DNA of 64,000 nucleotides from Propioniciclava coleopterorum. GTDB lineage: Bacteria; Actinomycetota; Actinomycetes; Propionibacteriales; Propionibacteriaceae. The position numbers and the translations under genes were made by a program. Under the pieces are notes generated by a model. That model was not told where the DNA came from. It searched no databases and saw nothing but the letters and a program-made list of their open reading frames with translations. The stretch lies in contig NZ_CP049865.1 in NCBI RefSeq assembly GCF_011393335.1, positions 2,622,722 through 2,686,721 of the forward strand, given 5' to 3'. This document shows, in pieces, positions 1 through 7,519 of this stretch; within the stretch, counting starts at the first letter, position 1, and every line of letters begins with the position of its first letter.

Positions 1-26
1 CCCGCAGCCCGTCGGCGGGGCTGAAC

Positions 27-32
27 TAGGGT
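27..32 (+). promoter_or_regulatory. Predicted -10 box of metF (leaderless)
   Basis: TAGGGT fits the actinobacterial TAnnnT -10 pattern. Its last base lies 8 nt before the metF ATG at 40, so transcription would begin at or next to the start codon. There is no Shine-Dalgarno sequence in between. No clear -35 is visible. Inferred from spacing only. Confidence 0.45.
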
Positions 33-39
33 TGCCGGC

Positions 40-930
40 ATGCCATTCCCCTCCATCGCCGAGCGGTTGGCCCAGCGTGACGCACCGACCTTCAGCTTCG
101 AGTACTTCCCGCCGGCCGACGACGCCGGCATCCAGCAGCTCATCGGCACCGTCGATCAGCTGAGCCCGCTGCGTCCCGACTGGGTGTCGGTGACCTACGG
201 GGCGACCGGCGCGAGCCGCTACCGGACCTTCTCCGCGGTCGGTGCGATCCGCGGCCAGACCGCCGCCCGGACCATGGGGCACCTCACGGTCGCGGGCCAG
301 GACGAGGGCGAGATCCGCCGGGCGATCGAGGCCTACGAGCGGCTCGGCGTCACCCAGATCCTCGCGCTGCGCGGCGACCCGCCCGGCGGCGGCGCCTACG
401 AGCCGCGCTCGGACGGCCTCGCCACCGCGACCGACCTGGTCCGCCTGATCCGCTCGATGGGCGACTTCAGCGTCGGCGTGGCGGCGTTCCCCGCCGGCCA
501 TCCCGAGAGCGACCTCGACCTGGACGCCCGGATCCTGCTGGACAAGCAGGAAGCCGGCGCGGAGTTCGCGGTCACCCAGCTGTTCTTCGACGCCGAGGCG
601 TACTTCGCGCTCGTGGAGCGGTTCCGGGCGCTGGGCGGCACGATCCCGATCGTGGCGGGCATCATGCCCGTGACCGTCCCCAGCCAGATCGAGCGGTTCG
701 CCACCATGTCGGGCGCGCGGATGCCGGCGGCGTTCGAGGCGAAGCTGCGCGCCGTGGCCGACGACCGGGACCGGTTCCGGGCGGTGGGCCTGGAGCTGAT
801 GACCGCCCTGTGCGACGACGTCCTGGCCGGGGGAGCCCCCGGGCTGCAGTTCTTCACCCTGAACCGGTCCAAGGCCACGCAGGAGATCCTCGCCCGCCTG
901 CGGGAGATGCCCGCGCGGGTTCCGGCCTAG
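40..930 (+). CDS. metF: Methylenetetrahydrofolate reductase
   Basis: A 296-residue protein of the usual MetF length. It reduces 5,10-methylene-THF to 5-methyl-THF with FAD, feeding methionine synthesis in the cytoplasm. The N-terminal FSFEYFPP segment matches the family's FEFFPP strand with the active-site Glu. The LRGDPPGG loop near residue 110 is the classic RGDPP motif, and FAVTQLFFDAEAYF near residue 180 is the next barrel signature. The ATG at 40 is supported by a -10 box directly upstream and no Shine-Dalgarno, suggesting a leaderless message. The gene stands alone and converges on the methyltransferase gene downstream. Identification is secure. Confidence 0.95.
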   Translation: MPFPSIAERLAQRDAPTFSFEYFPPADDAGIQQLIGTVDQLSPLRPDWVSVTYGATGASRYRTFSAVGAIRGQTAARTMGHLTVAGQDEGEIRRAIEAYERLGVTQILALRGDPPGGGAYEPRSDGLATATDLVRLIRSMGDFSVGVAAFPAGHPESDLDLDARILLDKQEAGAEFAVTQLFFDAEAYFALVERFRALGGTIPIVAGIMPVTVPSQIERFATMSGARMPAAFEAKLRAVADDRDRFRAVGLELMTALCDDVLAGGAPGLQFFTLNRSKATQEILARLREMPARVPA

Positions 931-957
931 CCGCACCCGGCGCCCGGCGCGGCCCGG

Positions 958-1662
958 TCAGCCCGCGGCGGCGGGGCGCGTGTCGATGCAGCGCACCGTG
1001 CGGGTCGGTAGCCCGGCCAGCAGCACCGCCTGCGCGTCGGCCTCCCGGCCGCGCGGCGCGCGCACCATCCGCGCCACCTCGCGCGCGCCGGCGGCGGCGA
1101 GCCCGTCGGCCAGCGCGTCGGGGGAGCGGTGCCAGCGCGGCAGCGTGACGTCGAAGCCCAGCGGCGCGAACGCCCCGCCGACGTCGCGCATCCCCGCGCC
1201 GGCCTGGAAGCCGAGCAGGATCGCCCCGCCCGGGGCGGTCACCCGGACCAGTTCGGCCAGCGCGCCGGGCAGGTCCGCGTCGGGCAGGTGGATCGTGGAG
1301 TACCAGGCGAACACCCCCGCGAACGACGCGTCGGGGAAGGGCAGGTCGGTCAGCGAGCCGCGCACGAGCGGGACGTCGGGATGGTCGCGGCGCGCCCGGT
1401 CCAGCATGCCGGCGGAGGCGTCCAGCCCCGTCACGGCCAGCCCGGCCGCGGCCAGCGTGGGGAACATCCGGCCGGTGCCGCAGCCGGCGTCCAGCACCGT
1501 ACGGGGCGCGGGGACGCCGGCGCAGAACTCCGCGATCATGCCGTGGTCCGCCGGCGACTCGGGGGAGTCGGCGGCGGACCAGTGGTCGGCGTAGGCGTCC
1601 GCCACGGCGTCGTAGGCGGGCGCGACGGTGGCGTCCTCCGGCTCGCCGGGGCGCGCGCTCAC
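958..1662 (-). CDS. Class I SAM-dependent methyltransferase
   Basis: A 234-residue protein with a complete Rossmann methyltransferase core. Motif I is VLDAGCGTGRMFPTLAA near residue 55, followed by the acidic end of strand 2 (VTGLDAS) and the post-II region LPFPDASFAGVFAWYSTIHL. This resembles the UbiE/Methyltransf_11 group. The substrate cannot be told from sequence. The GTG start at 1662 overlaps the stop of the upstream HelD-type gene as GTGA, so the two are probably translationally coupled. The reading frame stays open far upstream of this start, but that extension is arginine-rich shadow sequence antisense to no gene and inside helD, and I do not include it. Confidence 0.85.
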   Translation of the reverse strand: MSARPGEPEDATVAPAYDAVADAYADHWSAADSPESPADHGMIAEFCAGVPAPRTVLDAGCGTGRMFPTLAAAGLAVTGLDASAGMLDRARRDHPDVPLVRGSLTDLPFPDASFAGVFAWYSTIHLPDADLPGALAELVRVTAPGGAILLGFQAGAGMRDVGGAFAPLGFDVTLPRWHRSPDALADGLAAAGAREVARMVRAPRGREADAQAVLLAGLPTRTVRCIDTRPAAAG

Positions 1663-3926
1663 GCCGGCTCGAGCTCCGGGGCCGGCACCGCGACCCCCTG
1701 GCGCCAGGCGCCGGGGCGGCCGACGTCGAGCGTCACCAGGCGCTGCGTGGGCCGGGTGAGCGCCACGTACAGCACGCGGATGCCGCCCGGGCTCTCGGCG
1801 ACGATGGCGTCCGGGTCGACGACCACGACGCCGTCGTACTCCAGCCCCTTGGCCTCCAGCGGGCTGGGGAACAGGATGCGGTCGAGGTTCGCCGGGTTCA
1901 TCCGGGTCGCCAGCCGGCGCTGCAGCGCGCCGCGCAGCGCCTCGCGGCGCGACGGCGGCGCGATGACGCCGACCGTGCCGCCCACCTCGTCGGTGAGCCG
2001 GTCGATGACGTCGGCCAGGTCGGCGACCAGGGCCGCCTCGGTGGTGGTGAGCAGTTCGGGTTCGTGGCCCGTCGAACGGACCGCGCGGGGCAGGTCGGCG
2101 TCCGGGTAGTGCGGCTCGACGACCTGCTTGGCGAGGTTGAACACCTCGGCCGGCGAGCGGTAGTTCACCGACAGCCGGAAGTCGCGGTGCGGGGCGTTGC
2201 CGATCAGCTCGCGCACCGCGCGGCCGACCTCCTCCAGGTCGGGCCAGCTCGACTGCGCCAGGTCGCCGACGACGGTCCAGGACGCCTGCGAGCCGCGGCG
2301 CCGCAGCATCCGCCACTGCATCGGGGTGACGTCCTGCGCCTCGTCGACCAGCACGTGCGCGTAGGTCTCGTGGGTGTCCTCGCGCAGGTCGGGATCGGCC
2401 TTGCGCTCCCAGACGTCGGAGGTCGTGACGAACTCGGCGACCGACTCCCCGCCCTCGATGAAGACCGGCTGTTCGGCGTCCGGCTCCGATGGCACGGGGC
2501 CCAGGATCGCGACGAGTTCGTCGAGCAGCGCGGTGTCGGCGACGGTCCAGGGCGCCTCGCGGGCGTAGGACTCGCTCAGCAGCCGCTGCTGTTCGGGCCG
2601 CAGGACGCCCTCGGCGGCGCGCGCCGTCACGGCGGGATCCGCGAGCCGGCGCAACACCTGCGGCGCCGACAGCGACGGCCACCAGGCGTCCATGAACGTC
2701 CGGAACGCGGCCTGGTCGGCGATCATGTCGGGCACCTGGTCGGCCTCGACGTCGGTCTCCTCGGGCACCTGCTGGGCCAGGGCGGCGACCACGGCCTTCT
2801 GCGCCGACTCGCGCGCCAGGTTGACCCGCTGGTGGCTCAGGATCCCGGCGCGGATGCGGGCGACCTGGTCCGCCGACAGGCTCAGCACCTCGCCCTTGAT
2901 CGTGACGCGGACGCTCGGCGCCAGCCCGGTGGTGAGGTCGAGCGGCAGGTTCACCAGGGTGCGCAGCACCGTCACCATCTTGAGGCTGCCCTTGACGACG
3001 GCGGTGTCGGCGTCGTCGACGGTGTCGCTGGCCACTCCGGGCAGGACGTCGGAGACGATCGACCCGATGGAGCGCAGGGTGACCGAGTCCTCGCCGAGGC
3101 TGGGCAGCACCCGCTCGATGTAGTTCATGAAGACGGGGCCGGGGCCGACGACGAGCACGCCGCCGCGCTCGAACCGGCGCCGGTGGGAGTAGAGCAGGTA
3201 GGCGGCGCGGTGCAGCGCCACGACGGTCTTGCCGGTGCCCGGCCCGCCGCTGATGACGGTCACGCCCGGGTAGTCGGCGCGGATCGCCTCGTCCTGCTCG
3301 CTCTGGATCGTGGCGACGATGTCGCGCATCCTCGTGCCGCGCGCCCGCGCCAGGGACGCCATCAGCGCGCCCTCGCCGACCACGGGCAGGTTGTGGACGT
3401 TGGACTCGGCGTCCAGCAGGTCGTCCTCGATCCCGACGACCCGGTCGTTGCGGCAGCGCAGCACGCGGCGGCGCACCACGTCCATGGGACGCTGCGGCGT
3501 GGCCCGGTAGAACGGCTCGGCGGCCCGGGCGCGCCAGTCGATCACCAGCGGCTCGTACTCGTCGTCGCGGACGCCGATGCGCCCGATGTAGCGGACCTCC
3601 CGGTCCTCGGGGTCGTCCAGGTCGAGGCGCCCGAAGACGAGGCCCTCGTGCTCGGCGTCCAGTTCGGCGAGCCGGCGCGCCGCCTGGTAGGAGAACGCGT
3701 CGCGCTCGAACAGGGCGGTGCCGTCCTCCTCGCGCATCCAGGTGTCGCGTTCGGAGCGGAACAGGTTCTGGCCACTGCGCGCGGCGTTGCGGGCGGTGTC
3801 GGTCGCCTGGTCGAGTCGGGCGTAGACGGCGTCCACGTGGGCCTGTTCGGTGGCCAGTTCGTGGGCGAGCAGTTCGGCTTCGGTCAAGGTGGAGTCTTCC
3901 TCGTCTCTTTTCGGCCAGTGGTCCAC
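1659..3926 (-). CDS. HelD-type SF1 ATPase (RNA polymerase-recycling)
   Basis: A 755-residue UvrD/Rep-like ATPase. Residues 15-60 form a helical arm, and Walker A is GGPGTGKT at 227-234. Walker B is VLVDEAQDVTPMQW, the UvrD DEAQD motif, and a C-terminal motor segment ends in LYVALTRPTQRL. The N-terminal arm followed by the conserved VRYIGRIGVRD and VIDWRARAAEPFYRA segments is typical of HelD proteins. These bind RNA polymerase, remove it from stalled complexes and, in some actinobacteria (HelR), protect against rifamycins. The GTG start at 3926 has a weak GGAG. A TTG at 3887 behind AGGAAG is an equally good start. Calling it HelD is family inference; the precise subclass is open. Confidence 0.85.
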   Translation of the reverse strand: MDHWPKRDEEDSTLTEAELLAHELATEQAHVDAVYARLDQATDTARNAARSGQNLFRSERDTWMREEDGTALFERDAFSYQAARRLAELDAEHEGLVFGRLDLDDPEDREVRYIGRIGVRDDEYEPLVIDWRARAAEPFYRATPQRPMDVVRRRVLRCRNDRVVGIEDDLLDAESNVHNLPVVGEGALMASLARARGTRMRDIVATIQSEQDEAIRADYPGVTVISGGPGTGKTVVALHRAAYLLYSHRRRFERGGVLVVGPGPVFMNYIERVLPSLGEDSVTLRSIGSIVSDVLPGVASDTVDDADTAVVKGSLKMVTVLRTLVNLPLDLTTGLAPSVRVTIKGEVLSLSADQVARIRAGILSHQRVNLARESAQKAVVAALAQQVPEETDVEADQVPDMIADQAAFRTFMDAWWPSLSAPQVLRRLADPAVTARAAEGVLRPEQQRLLSESYAREAPWTVADTALLDELVAILGPVPSEPDAEQPVFIEGGESVAEFVTTSDVWERKADPDLREDTHETYAHVLVDEAQDVTPMQWRMLRRRGSQASWTVVGDLAQSSWPDLEEVGRAVRELIGNAPHRDFRLSVNYRSPAEVFNLAKQVVEPHYPDADLPRAVRSTGHEPELLTTTEAALVADLADVIDRLTDEVGGTVGVIAPPSRREALRGALQRRLATRMNPANLDRILFPSPLEAKGLEYDGVVVVDPDAIVAESPGGIRVLYVALTRPTQRLVTLDVGRPGAWRQGVAVPAPELEPA

Positions 3927-3984
3927 TTTACTCCAGCCCGCGCGCGAAAGCGGCGGTTCCCGCCGACCCGTCCGGCGGTCGGCC

Positions 3985-4962
3985 TCAGCGCGCGAGCGCC
4001 TTGTTGGTGGGGCGGATGTCCTCCCCGGTCAGGTGGGCGTGCGCGGCGTAGGCCGCCAGGGCCCCCGAGAGCAGCTGCGCCCACGGCTCCGCGCCCGCGG
4101 CGCTGGACGCCGAGGCCAGGAACAACCCGGGTGCTGCCGGGTCGCTGACGAGGGGACGCCGCCGGAGCTGGTCGAAGAAGGTGCCCTCGCGGCGCAGCGG
4201 CCGGGGCCGGCGCCAGGCCACGCCGGGGTCGCGGGCGTCCACCACGGCGCGGGCCGGCGACGGGTCGGCGGGGGCGGCGTCGGCCAGGGCGACGCCGCGG
4301 TCGGCGATCCGGTCGCGCAGCACGTCGACGAGTTCGGAGGCGGGGCGGGCCGCGCCCGCGGCGTCCAGGAGGCGCCAGCGGCCGAACGTCCGCTCGACGG
4401 CGAGCCGGGAGATGAGCCAGGCCGGGGCGGCGCGCGGGTCGAGGCCGCGGTCGGTCGCCAGGGCGGTCACGCGGGCGGCGAGCGTGGGGTGCGGCAGCGT
4501 CCGGGCGACGTCGGCGAGGCTGCGGCGCGGGTGCAGGCCGGCGCGCGTCAGGGCGGCGTCCGACCCGGTGGCCGCGGTGATCTCCGCCTCGACGCCGAGC
4601 GGGCGTAGCGCCTGCCAGGTCGCGTCCGCGGCGTCCACGAAGGAGCGCCAGGCGTCGGCGTGGGCCGCCCCGAGGGCGTCGCGGTCGGCGTACCAGCGCT
4701 GCCCGCGGTCGGTGGGCGGGTCCGGGTCGGCGACGAGTTCCAGGCCGTGCAGGCCCAGGGCGCCCGCGGCCGGGCGTCCGGACTTCTTGAACAGGTCGCG
4801 CCACGGGGCGGGGAAGTCCAGGGTGGGGCCCAGTTCGGCGCGCAGCGCCGCCGCCCAGTCGTCGCGCCCGGGCACCAGGACGACGGTGTGCCCGACGCGG
4901 GCCAGCCGGACGGCCGCCGCGACGCCGGCGAACGTGCCGCCCAGGACGGTGACGTCGGCCAC
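3985..4962 (-). CDS. NAD(P)/FAD-binding oxidoreductase of unknown substrate
   Basis: A 325-residue flavoprotein-like protein. It begins with a dinucleotide-binding fold, VTVLGGTFAGVAAAVRLARVGHTVVLV. That is close to the FAD/NAD GxGxxG fingerprint, but the third glycine position is Ala (GGTFAG). The C-terminal AAGAEPWAQLLSGALAAYAAH resembles the closing FAD segment of amine-oxidase/phytoene-desaturase-like proteins. No substrate motif is recognisable. The GTG start at 4962 lies 2 nt after the stop of the DUF4126 gene, so the pair is almost certainly co-transcribed. The frame is open upstream, but that extension is antisense shadow of the crp region and was excluded. Confidence 0.7.
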   Translation of the reverse strand: MADVTVLGGTFAGVAAAVRLARVGHTVVLVPGRDDWAAALRAELGPTLDFPAPWRDLFKKSGRPAAGALGLHGLELVADPDPPTDRGQRWYADRDALGAAHADAWRSFVDAADATWQALRPLGVEAEITAATGSDAALTRAGLHPRRSLADVARTLPHPTLAARVTALATDRGLDPRAAPAWLISRLAVERTFGRWRLLDAAGAARPASELVDVLRDRIADRGVALADAAPADPSPARAVVDARDPGVAWRRPRPLRREGTFFDQLRRRPLVSDPAAPGLFLASASSAAGAEPWAQLLSGALAAYAAHAHLTGEDIRPTNKALAR

Positions 4963-4964
4963 GG

Positions 4965-5564
4965 TCAGGCGGGCGCGGGGGTCTTGTTGCGGTCGCGCCA
5001 CTGCCGGAACTTCACCCAGCCGCGCTTGATGCGGCTGCTGATGGCGTACAGCACGATCAGGCCGGCGATCAGCAGGACCGCCACCACGACCGCCGCGGCG
5101 ATCGGGGCGAGCGCGACGAGGGTCGCGATGCCCGTGACCGCCACGTCGCCGGCCGAGGAGGCGGCCACGTTGGTGAACGGCTCGGGCGAGGTGTTGACCG
5201 CCAGCCGGATGCCCGCCTTGGTGAGGTGGCTGAGCAGCGCGGTCACCCCGCCGACCGTGGCCAGGGCGATGGTGGCCAGGTCGCCGCTCGCGCCCGCGTA
5301 CACCGCGCCGATGACGGCGCCAGCGATGGGACGCACGACGGTCGAGGCGGTGTCCCAGACCGAGTCGACATAGGGGATCTTGTCGGCGACGACCTCGATC
5401 AGGCACAGGATCCCCATCGCGATCAGGACGTCGGTGCGCTGGAACCCCGCGGGCACGCCCTCGATGCCGGCGAACCGGCCCAGGACGCCCAGCACCAGCA
5501 CGGTGCCCCACGCGTTGATCCCGCTGGCCCATCCCGAGGCGAACGCGGCCGGAAGCATCTCCAT
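4965..5564 (-). CDS. DUF4126 family membrane protein
   Basis: A 199-residue membrane protein. The conserved DUF4126 features are GWASGINAWGTVLVLGVLGRF at the N-terminus, EVVADKIPYVDSVWDTASTVVRPIAGAV in the first third, and alanine-rich hydrophobic segments around residues 70-100 and 140-165. A short basic cytoplasmic tail follows (SSRIKRGWVKFRQWRDRNK). The family's role is unknown. I chose the ATG at 5564 over a TTG at 5573, because the protein then starts MEMLPAAFASG like its relatives. It is followed after 2 nt by the flavoprotein gene, suggesting a membrane protein with a cytoplasmic redox partner. Confidence 0.75.
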   Translation of the reverse strand: MEMLPAAFASGWASGINAWGTVLVLGVLGRFAGIEGVPAGFQRTDVLIAMGILCLIEVVADKIPYVDSVWDTASTVVRPIAGAVIGAVYAGASGDLATIALATVGGVTALLSHLTKAGIRLAVNTSPEPFTNVAASSAGDVAVTGIATLVALAPIAAAVVVAVLLIAGLIVLYAISSRIKRGWVKFRQWRDRNKTPAPA

Positions 5565-5618
5565 GGCGGACAAGCGTAGCGACGTGCGCCGACGCGGCCC
5601 GCATCCGGGCCGCGCGCG

Positions 5619-6308
5619 TCAGCCGGGGGAGCCGGAGTCGAGGCGGTCGGGGGCCAGCAGCGTGACGCGCGCGCCGGAGACCGCGATCAGGCGCTCGCGC
5701 TCCAGCCGGGCCAGCGCCCGGCTCAGCGACTCGGGCGTGGTCCCCAGGTAGGCGGCGACGTCGCGCTTGGCCCACGGGAACTCCACCCACGGGCCGCCCG
5801 GGCCCGGCGTGGCGGGCAGGTCGAGCAGGTAGGCGGACAGGCGCTCGGCGACGTCGACCGTGGCCAGCGCCAGGCGGCGCTCGGCGTCGGCCAGGCGCCG
5901 GCTCTGGACGCGGAGCAGGCCCAGGGCGAGTTCGGGGTGCACCGTGAGGGCCCGCCGCAGCCCGGCGCGGTCGAACGCGCACATCTCGGCGTCGGCGAGC
6001 ACCTCGATGTGGTCGTCGGGGGCCTCGCCGGTGAAGAACGCGTGCTCGCCCACGACGTCGCCGGGCCCCGCGACGCGCAGCAGCCGGCGGCGTCCTGAGG
6101 TGTCGATCCGCTCGACGCGCAGGCGTCCGGTGTGGACGACGAACAGCCCGGCCGGCGGGTCGCCGGCGCGCTGCAGCACCGTCCCGCGGCGCAACCGGCG
6201 CGGCATCGCGAGGGCGCCCAGGGCGTCCTGCAGGGCGGGGTCGAGCTGCGCGAACGCCGGCACCCTGCGGACGCACGCGTGACCCGCGGCGTCGTTCGAG
6301 GTGGCCAT
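5619..6308 (-). CDS. Crp/Fnr family transcriptional regulator
   Basis: A 229-residue regulator with an N-terminal cyclic-nucleotide-binding-like beta-roll (GTVLQRAGDPPAGLFVVHTGRLRV, residues about 45-70), a dimer helix (VQSRRLADAERRLAL) and a C-terminal winged helix. The recognition helix TPESLSRALARLE carries E-x-x-S-R, the arrangement that lets FNR-type proteins read TTGAT half-sites. Only two cysteines are visible, so a classic four-Cys iron-sulfur cluster is not evident and the signal is unknown. The ATG at 6308 was preferred to an upstream TTG at 6356 that would run through the operator. It is divergent from the DUF6448 operon, with an FNR-like site between them, so it probably controls that operon. 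Confidence 0.85.
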   Translation of the reverse strand: MATSNDAAGHACVRRVPAFAQLDPALQDALGALAMPRRLRRGTVLQRAGDPPAGLFVVHTGRLRVERIDTSGRRRLLRVAGPGDVVGEHAFFTGEAPDDHIEVLADAEMCAFDRAGLRRALTVHPELALGLLRVQSRRLADAERRLALATVDVAERLSAYLLDLPATPGPGGPWVEFPWAKRDVAAYLGTTPESLSRALARLERERLIAVSGARVTLLAPDRLDSGSPG

Positions 6309-6340
6309 GCCCCACTGTGGCACGCGGCGCGGGCCCGCGG

Positions 6341-6384
6341 CCTTGATCGACGTCAAGGCGCCGCCCGCCGGCCCGACCTAGCGT
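6341..6384 (+). promoter_or_regulatory. FNR-like operator and -10 of the DUF6448 operon
   Basis: CCTTGA-N6-TCAAGG at 6341-6358 is a perfect inverted repeat. Its core TTGAT-CGAC-GTCAA differs from the FNR consensus TTGAT-N4-ATCAA at one position. A TAGCGT box at 6379-6384 would give a transcription start near 6391. The palindrome centre (6349.5) then lies at -41.5, the class II activator position for FNR/CRP proteins. The adjacent regulator has the matching E-x-x-S-R helix. Confidence 0.7.
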
Positions 6385-6418
6385 CGGCGGCAACCCACCA
6401 CGATGATGAGAGGTCACC

Positions 6419-7033
6419 ATGTTCCACCTGATCAGCGCCCTGTCGAAGCTCCTGCCCGCCGCCCGCGCGCACTGCGACACCGAGGGCGGCCCGGTCGTCA
6501 CCGACGGCCGCCGCTCGCTGTCCGACGGCGACCTGGACCACGCCCTGAAGTGGATCCCCGCCGACGCGGAGCCCGAACTGCGCGACGTGTTCGCCGACGC
6601 CATCGCGGTGCGCGCGATGGCCGCCCAGGCGCAGCGCGTGGCGGACCGGCTGTTCCTGGAGACCCTGGTGCGGCTGCACCGGGCCGGCGAGGGCGTGGCG
6701 TTCACCGGCATCGAGCGGGGAGCGGTGACGCTGCCGCCGGAGGTGGTCGCCGCGGACGAGGCGCTGGTCAGCGGCGACATCGTGCCGCTGCGCGAACTCG
6801 TCCCGCCCGAGCGCCGCGACGAGCTCGGCCGTCGGTTCGCCGCGGCGCGGGCGCTGCGCGGCTACGACCTGTCCGACGTGGCGGCCGGGCGCGCGTACGT
6901 CGCCGCCTACGTGGACTTCGTGCACTACGCCGAGGGCCACGAGCACGCCCACGAGCACGCGGCGCACGAGCATGCGCACGACCACGCGGGCCACGACGCG
7001 GACGCGCACCCCGAGCCGGCCCATGCGTCCTGA
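6419..7033 (+). CDS. DUF6448 protein with NiSOD-like N-terminal propeptide and His-rich tail
   Basis: A 204-residue protein. Residues 18-27 (HCDTEGGPVV), the segment LVRLHRAGEGVAFTGIE near 83-99, and AAGRAYVAAYVDFVHYAEG near the end match DUF6448, whose function is unknown. The first 17 residues (MFHLISALSKLLPAARA) are not a membrane signal peptide. They resemble the short propeptide of nickel superoxide dismutase, and removal after Ala17 would expose His18-Cys19-Asp20. The second hook Cys of NiSOD (position 6 of the mature form) is Gly here and the Tyr at position 9 is Val, so it is not an orthodox NiSOD. The last ~35 residues hold about a dozen His. The next gene, an S26 peptidase, overlaps it by 11 nt. 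An FNR-like site lies upstream. Metal binding is inferred. Confidence 0.75.
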   Translation: MFHLISALSKLLPAARAHCDTEGGPVVTDGRRSLSDGDLDHALKWIPADAEPELRDVFADAIAVRAMAAQAQRVADRLFLETLVRLHRAGEGVAFTGIERGAVTLPPEVVAADEALVSGDIVPLRELVPPERRDELGRRFAAARALRGYDLSDVAAGRAYVAAYVDFVHYAEGHEHAHEHAAHEHAHDHAGHDADAHPEPAHAS

Positions 7034-7457
7034 GGGTCGGAGCCGACGCCCGGGCTGGCTGCCGCTGGCCCGGGTCGAGGGCGCCTCGATGCTGCCCACG
7101 CTGCGTCCCGGGGACGTCGTCGCGACGCTGCCCGCGCTGGGACGCGTCCGGCGCGGCGAGGTGGTGCTGCTGCGGCGCGGCGGCGTCCTGCTGGTCAAGC
7201 GCGTGGCGGCCGGCCCCGGCGACCTGGTCGAGATGACCGCCGGACGCCTGCGCGTCCTGCCCGGCGGCCACGACGCCGACTCGGCGTCCGGCCCGGGCGC
7301 GCGCTGGGCGGTGCCGCCGGGGAGCTACTTCGTGGTCGGCGACGCCGCCGCCGCGTCCTCGGACTCGCGGAGCTGGCCCGATCCCTTCGTGGCGCGCGCC
7401 GACATCCTCGGACGCGTCCGGCGGCGGTTCTCCGGGGTGGGCACCGGCGTGCGTTGA
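7023..7457 (+). CDS. S26 family peptidase, SodX-like
   Basis: A compact 144-residue signal-peptidase-like serine protease. The catalytic Ser is in VEGASMLPTLRPGD (Ser22) and the general-base Lys in LLVKRVAAGPGD (Lys59). The C-terminal box YFVVGDAAAASSDSRSWP corresponds to box E of type I signal peptidases. There is no clear transmembrane anchor, as in the soluble NiSOD maturation proteases (SodX). It starts with ATG inside the end of the DUF6448 gene, an 11-nt overlap that implies coupled translation. The most economical reading is that it trims the 17-residue propeptide of its neighbour to create a His-Cys-Asp N-terminus. That pairing is inference; the peptidase fold is clear. Confidence 0.82.
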   Translation: MRPEGRSRRPGWLPLARVEGASMLPTLRPGDVVATLPALGRVRRGEVVLLRRGGVLLVKRVAAGPGDLVEMTAGRLRVLPGGHDADSASGPGARWAVPPGSYFVVGDAAAASSDSRSWPDPFVARADILGRVRRRFSGVGTGVR

Positions 7458-7483
7458 CTCCCCCCGGGGTGCGCGAGTAACGT
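7454..7483 (+). promoter_or_regulatory. Predicted promoter of the GNAT gene
   Basis: TTGACT (7454-7459) and TAACGT (7478-7483) are separated by 18 nt and resemble a housekeeping promoter. The -35 overlaps the stop codon of the S26 peptidase gene. A GGAAGG ribosome-binding site follows before the ATG at 7520. Confidence 0.55.
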
Positions 7484-7519
7484 CGCGCGGCTGCCCGTAC
7501 GCCGAGGGAAGGACGCAGC

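Noticed and set aside
958-2682. A 574-residue minus-strand frame as a methyltransferase fusion
   Set aside because: The upstream part lies within the HelD-type gene in another frame and has shadow composition; the methyltransferase starts at the GTG at 1662.
3985-6780. A 931-residue frame on the minus strand
   Set aside because: Only the last 325 codons look like protein; the rest is Arg/Pro-rich shadow of the DUF4126, crp and DUF6448 genes in other frames.
6419-7033. Calling the HCD protein a nickel superoxide dismutase
   Set aside because: Only His1-Cys2-Asp3 of the hook is kept; Cys6 and Tyr9 equivalents are Gly and Val, and the body matches DUF6448, not the NiSOD four-helix bundle.
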